Shown here: positions 61,545-64,000 of the stretch, piece by piece
How positions within the stretch are numbered: position 1 is the first letter of the stretch
How the letters are laid out: each line of letters begins with the position of its first letter
Assembly (NCBI RefSeq): GCF_001953885.1
Contig: NZ_MQUS01000024.1
Location: forward strand, 86,790 to 150,789
Reading direction: 5' to 3'
Length of the DNA stretch: 64,000 nucleotides
From: Streptomyces sp. IMTB 2501
Lineage (GTDB): Bacteria; Actinomycetota; Actinomycetes; Streptomycetales; Streptomycetaceae
Program-made: the position numbers and the translations under genes
Notes under the pieces: generated by a model
The model's database searches: none
Told to the model about the DNA's origin: nothing
What the model saw: the letters and a program-made list of their open reading frames with translations, nothing else

Positions 61545-62810
61545 TCACGACAACTCGCCCCGCCCCTGCCGCGGCAATCCGAGTTCCACCGAGACCGCCG
61601 AGTTGCAGTACTCCCGCACCGCGCTCGTACGCGCCACCACCCGGCCCCGGTGGACCACGATCCGGCTGTAGGCCAGGGACAGGGCGCCGGGCAGGCGGTC
61701 GCCGCGCACGGCCAGGAGGTCGGCGGGGAAGCCCGCCTCCACGCGTACCTCCGGCAGGCCCAACACCGAGCGGGCTGAGCCGCTCACGGCCTCGTAGGCG
61801 TCCTCGGGACGCAGGCCGTGGGCGGAGGCGAGGAGGTAGGCGGCCTCCAGGGGGTCGCCGCGGCCGACGGGGTTCGAGGCGTCGCGCAGCGCGCCGCTGC
61901 CGGCCGCCACGCGCACCCCGGCCGAGCGCAGCAGCCGCACCGGAGCGGTGCCCCGGCGGTCGGCGCCGCAGCAGCCCCCCTGGGGCAGGCACACGACCGT
62001 CACGCCGGCCGCCGCCAGCTGGTCCACGGCACGTGACGCGGCCTCGGCGGGCAGGCGCGTGATACCGGCGCACGGCCCGATCGTCACGCCGGGGCGCAAG
62101 CCGCCCGCCATGGCCGCGAGCCGGGACAACCGGGCCGGGTCGGAGGCATCCGTGTGCAGGTCCACGGGGCAGCCGTGTTCCGAGGCCACATCCAGGACGG
62201 CCTCGACGTAGCCCGTGGGATCGGGATCCAGGTCGGGGCAGCCGCCGACCACGGAGGCGCCCATCTTGACCGCGTCGCGCAGCATCGCCAGCCCGTCGGC
62301 CCCCGCCGCGCCGGTCAGCAGCCGCGGCATCGCCACCGTCGTCAGCTCCGAGAGCCCCCGCAGCGAGCGCCGGGCGTGCAGGACGGCGCCCAGCGCGCCG
62401 AGCCCCTGGACATCGCCCACGCGCACGTGCGCGCGTACCGCCGTCGCCCCGTGCCCGAGCTGCAGCAGAGCCGCCTCCGTCGCCCGGCGCTGCACGTCCT
62501 CCGGGGCGTACGACACCGGGCCGGGGCGCTCGGCGGACAGTGCGGTGTCACCGTGGGCGTGCGGTTCGGCGGGGGCCGGCAGGAGCAGGTAGCCGCTCAG
62601 GTCCACGCGCGTGGCGCCCGACCGGGCCGGGCCCGGGGCCAGACTGCCCGCCGTGCCCACCGCCTCGATGCGTCCGCCTCCCAGCCGTACGTCCACGGTC
62701 CGGCCGTCGGTGAGCCGCGCCCCGCACAACAGCAGGGCGGCCGGGTCGGACTGTCCCGAGGATCCCGAGGAGTTCGACGGCGGGTGGGGTTGCGGCTGGC
62801 TGTCGGGCAT
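61545..62810 (-). CDS. Amidohydrolase (cytosine-deaminase-like) with missing metal ligands
   Basis: A 421-residue protein of the COG0402/cytosine deaminase type TIM-barrel group. The first metal motif is present as EPHAHGD, and VDLHTDASDP gives the second His region. The usual later ligands seem absent: the expected Ser-His step reads TIGPCAGI and the expected GSD-N/T-x-x-D step reads AAGSGALRDASNPVGRGDP. Either the protein has lost deaminase activity or it uses other residues. ATG 62810; a Ser/Pro-rich N-terminal lead of about 22 residues precedes the domain. Confidence 0.82.
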   Translation of the reverse strand: MPDSQPQPHPPSNSSGSSGQSDPAALLLCGARLTDGRTVDVRLGGGRIEAVGTAGSLAPGPARSGATRVDLSGYLLLPAPAEPHAHGDTALSAERPGPVSYAPEDVQRRATEAALLQLGHGATAVRAHVRVGDVQGLGALGAVLHARRSLRGLSELTTVAMPRLLTGAAGADGLAMLRDAVKMGASVVGGCPDLDPDPTGYVEAVLDVASEHGCPVDLHTDASDPARLSRLAAMAGGLRPGVTIGPCAGITRLPAEAASRAVDQLAAAGVTVVCLPQGGCCGADRRGTAPVRLLRSAGVRVAAGSGALRDASNPVGRGDPLEAAYLLASAHGLRPEDAYEAVSGSARSVLGLPEVRVEAGFPADLLAVRGDRLPGALSLAYSRIVVHRGRVVARTSAVREYCNSAVSVELGLPRQGRGELS

Positions 62811-63281
62811 CGCGCTCCAGGGTCGGTGCCGGGGGCTCGGGCGGGCCCCCGCGTCAGGGACCGGGGCGCGGGCGCCCGAAGATCACGCTGAGTGAGTCGA
62901 GCCTAGGGTGGCGAGCCGCGTGGGGCGCGCAGGAGCGCAATAGTCGTACCGGTGTGGTCCGCCCTTGGCGGTACATCTGTCGCCCACCCGCGTGGCTCCG
63001 GCCCATCTCCATGACGTCCACCCGAGCCGCTCCGGCTCGCATCTATGGCGCCCACCCGCGCCCGCGTGGCCCCGCCCCTCCCGACGGCGCCCACGCGCGC
63101 GTGCCCGTTCCTCGCACCGCGTGCTCGATGCTCGGCGTTCGGCTCCCGGCGAGCGACGTACACGCCCCGCTCCCTGAGCGGCCCGGCCGCCTCTCCCGCG
63201 GCCGTCGGCGGCCACCGCTGCGGCTCATGAGGCCGTTGCGAGGGCCGGGATGGGAGGTGTGGAGGGCGGCCGGATACGGAT
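62811..63281. other. Gene-poor stretch before the tRNA cluster
   Basis: About 470 nt of GC-rich sequence without a convincing gene. Short frames present lack ribosome-binding sites and codon bias. No strong hairpin was seen. Confidence 0.6.
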
Positions 63282-63311
63282 TTGGGTGAACGGCGGCGGA
63301 CCGTGTAATGT
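63282..63311 (+). promoter_or_regulatory. Putative promoter of the tRNA-Thr/tRNA-Met cluster
   Basis: TTGGGT (63282-63287) and TAATGT (63306-63311) are 18 nt apart, ending 11 nt before the tRNA-Thr start. Confidence 0.5.
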
Positions 63312-63322
63312 CTTCATCGCTC

Positions 63323-63395
63323 GCCCCAATAGCTCAGTCGGCAGAGCGTCTCCATGGTAAGGAGAAGGTCAACGGTTCGATTCCGTTTTGGGGCT
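63323..63395 (+). tRNA. tRNA-Thr (GGT)
   Basis: A 73-nt tRNA: acceptor GCCCCAA/TTGGGGC, D-arm AGCTCAGTCGGCAGAGC, anticodon loop ATGGTAA (GGT) on a TCTCC/GGAGA stem, and T-arm AACGG-TTCGATT-CCGTT. CCA is not encoded. Confidence 0.97.
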
Positions 63396-63441
63396 CTGGT
63401 GTGAGAGGTCCCCGTCGAAAGGCGGGGCACGATCGCATCGC

Positions 63442-63514
63442 AGCGGTGTAGCTCAGTCGGTAGAGCAAGCGGCTCATAATCGCTGTGTCACCGGTTCAAG
63501 TCCGGTCACCGCTA
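63442..63514 (+). tRNA. tRNA-Met (CAT, elongator)
   Basis: A 73-nt tRNA: acceptor AGCGGTG/CACCGCT with a paired first base (unlike initiator tRNA), D-arm AGCTCAGTCGGTAGAGC, anticodon loop CTCATAA (CAT), and T-arm ACCGG-TTCAAGT-CCGGT. It lies 46 nt after tRNA-Thr. Confidence 0.95.
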
Positions 63515-63519
63515 CTGAC

Positions 63520-63565
63520 AGTAGCCGATTGCGGGGTCGGTCCTTCGATCGGCTACTCTTTTTTG
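63520..63565 (+). terminator. Intrinsic terminator after tRNA-Met
   Basis: Arms AGTAGCCGAT (63520-63529) and ATCGGCTACT (63548-63557) form a 10-bp stem followed by a six-T run. It is 40 nt before rpmG, one of few T-run terminators in this window. Confidence 0.85.
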
Positions 63566-63604
63566 CGTTGAATCAGTCCATCCGTTCGTCTTAGGAGCAC
63601 TCAC

Positions 63605-63769
63605 GTGGCTGCCACCGACGTCCGCCCGAAGATCACGCTGGCCTGCGTGGAGTGCAAGGAGCGGAACTACATCACCAAGAAGAACCGGCGTAACAACCCG
63701 GACCGTCTTGAGATGAAGAAGCACTGCCCGCGTTGCAACGCGCACACCGCGCACCGCGAGACGCGATAA
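63605..63769 (+). CDS. rpmG: 50S ribosomal protein L33
   Basis: A 54-residue L33 of the zinc-binding (C+) type: CVECKERNYITKKN and the second CPRC pair in KKHCPRCNAHTAHRET give the four cysteines. GTG 63605 follows TTAGGAG. It is placed after a tRNA terminator and before a MaoC-type dehydratase gene, the usual arrangement in actinobacteria. Confidence 0.97.
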   Translation: MAATDVRPKITLACVECKERNYITKKNRRNNPDRLEMKKHCPRCNAHTAHRETR

Positions 63770-63779
63770 ACAGGCTCGT

Positions 63780-63817
63780 ACGCGAGGCCGTCCCCTTCCG
63801 GGGGGACGGCCTCGCGT
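63780..63817 (+). terminator. Terminator after rpmG
   Basis: A perfect 16-bp stem (63780-63795 with 63802-63817) and 6-nt loop lie 11 nt after the rpmG stop, with CGTTTC downstream. Confidence 0.92.
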
Positions 63818-63947
63818 CGTTTCACCGGCTCACTCGCTGGGCGGTCACCGGCTCAACCACTGGCCGGCCACCCGTCCCCCGCGCAATTCCCGGCCGGGAT
63901 CCGGCTAATTTGGGGCCAGCACAGCAAAGATCAGGAGGTGCCGGGCC

Positions 63948-64000
63948 ATGGCGCTCGACCAGTCCTTCGTGGGACGGACCTACCCGCCCACCGACCCCTA
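63948..64000 (+). CDS. MaoC-like (R)-hydratase/dehydratase, 5' fragment
   Basis: Only the first 17 codons are inside the window: MALDQSFVGRTYPPTDP. ATG 63948 follows AGGAGGTG. This N-terminus and the position after rpmG match the actinobacterial MaoC/FAS1-dehydratase-region protein linked to fatty-acid metabolism. Confidence 0.75.
   Translation, partial: MALDQSFVGRTYPPTDP

Noticed and set aside
62811..63322. Small genes in the spacer before tRNA-Thr
   Set aside because: Several frames of 60-110 codons exist on both strands, but all have GC-rich noise composition and no start signals.

Overview
The window is chromosomal DNA of a high-GC actinomycete, almost certainly a Streptomyces. The basis is very high GC with strong third-position bias, frequent GTG starts, ATGA/GTGA gene overlaps, HrdB-like promoters, and gene families typical of the genus. 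No insertion sequence, phage gene, CRISPR array or replication origin was seen. It looks like conserved core chromosome with a few accessory insertions.

Region 1 (1-9193) is the 3' part of the main respiratory complex I operon: partial nuoG, then nuoHIJKLMN, closed by a strong hairpin. Region 2 (9201-28990) is mixed: a Uma2-family protein, RecQ, and then a minus-strand operon (18939 to 12055). That operon encodes a UTRA-type GntR regulator, a small 2[4Fe-4S] ferredoxin, a lipoprotein substrate-binding protein with an apparent NosL-like tail, an SsuC/TauC-like permease, its ATPase, and a 921-residue flavoprotein whose C-terminal third is HEAT repeats. The flavoprotein plus ferredoxin resemble the two subunits of APS reductase (AprA/AprB). 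This is the best candidate for an undescribed system. After it come an M56 peptidase, a membrane protein/YtrA-type GntR pair behind a perfect 17-bp-arm palindrome, fumarylacetoacetase, a coupled ATP-grasp/flavin-oxidoreductase pair, a Cof-type HAD phosphatase, a secreted SLT-domain protein under a c-di-AMP (ydaO-type) riboswitch, and a polyprenyl synthetase.

Region 3 (29388-37850) holds a LolA/RseB-like exported protein with an ABC exporter, an FMN reductase, a proline-rich protein, a VOC protein, an RarD-type transporter, and a divergent QorB/HxlR pair with a likely operator between them.

Region 4 (37883-45105) has a two-subunit 2-oxoacid:ferredoxin oxidoreductase (korAB) and a two-component system with two paralogous histidine kinases sharing near-identical DNA blocks and one response regulator.

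Region 5 (45213-55218) is a second complex I operon, nuoA2-B2-C2-H2-I2-J2-K2-L2-M2-N2. It has no nuoD, E, F or G, and NuoC2 carries a roughly 280-residue disordered tail. With korAB about 4 kb away, a ferredoxin-fed, NADH-module-less proton pump is plausible but not proven.

Region 6 (55454-64000) contains HtpX and a YccF protein (overlapped on the other strand by the aberrant 3' end of an APC permease), a GlsB-type membrane protein, YajQ, tRNA-Tyr, an AhpD-like protein, two tiny hypothetical proteins, an NAD(P)-binding protein, an amidohydrolase relative lacking expected metal ligands, tRNA-Thr, tRNA-Met, ribosomal protein L33, and the first codons of a MaoC-type dehydratase.
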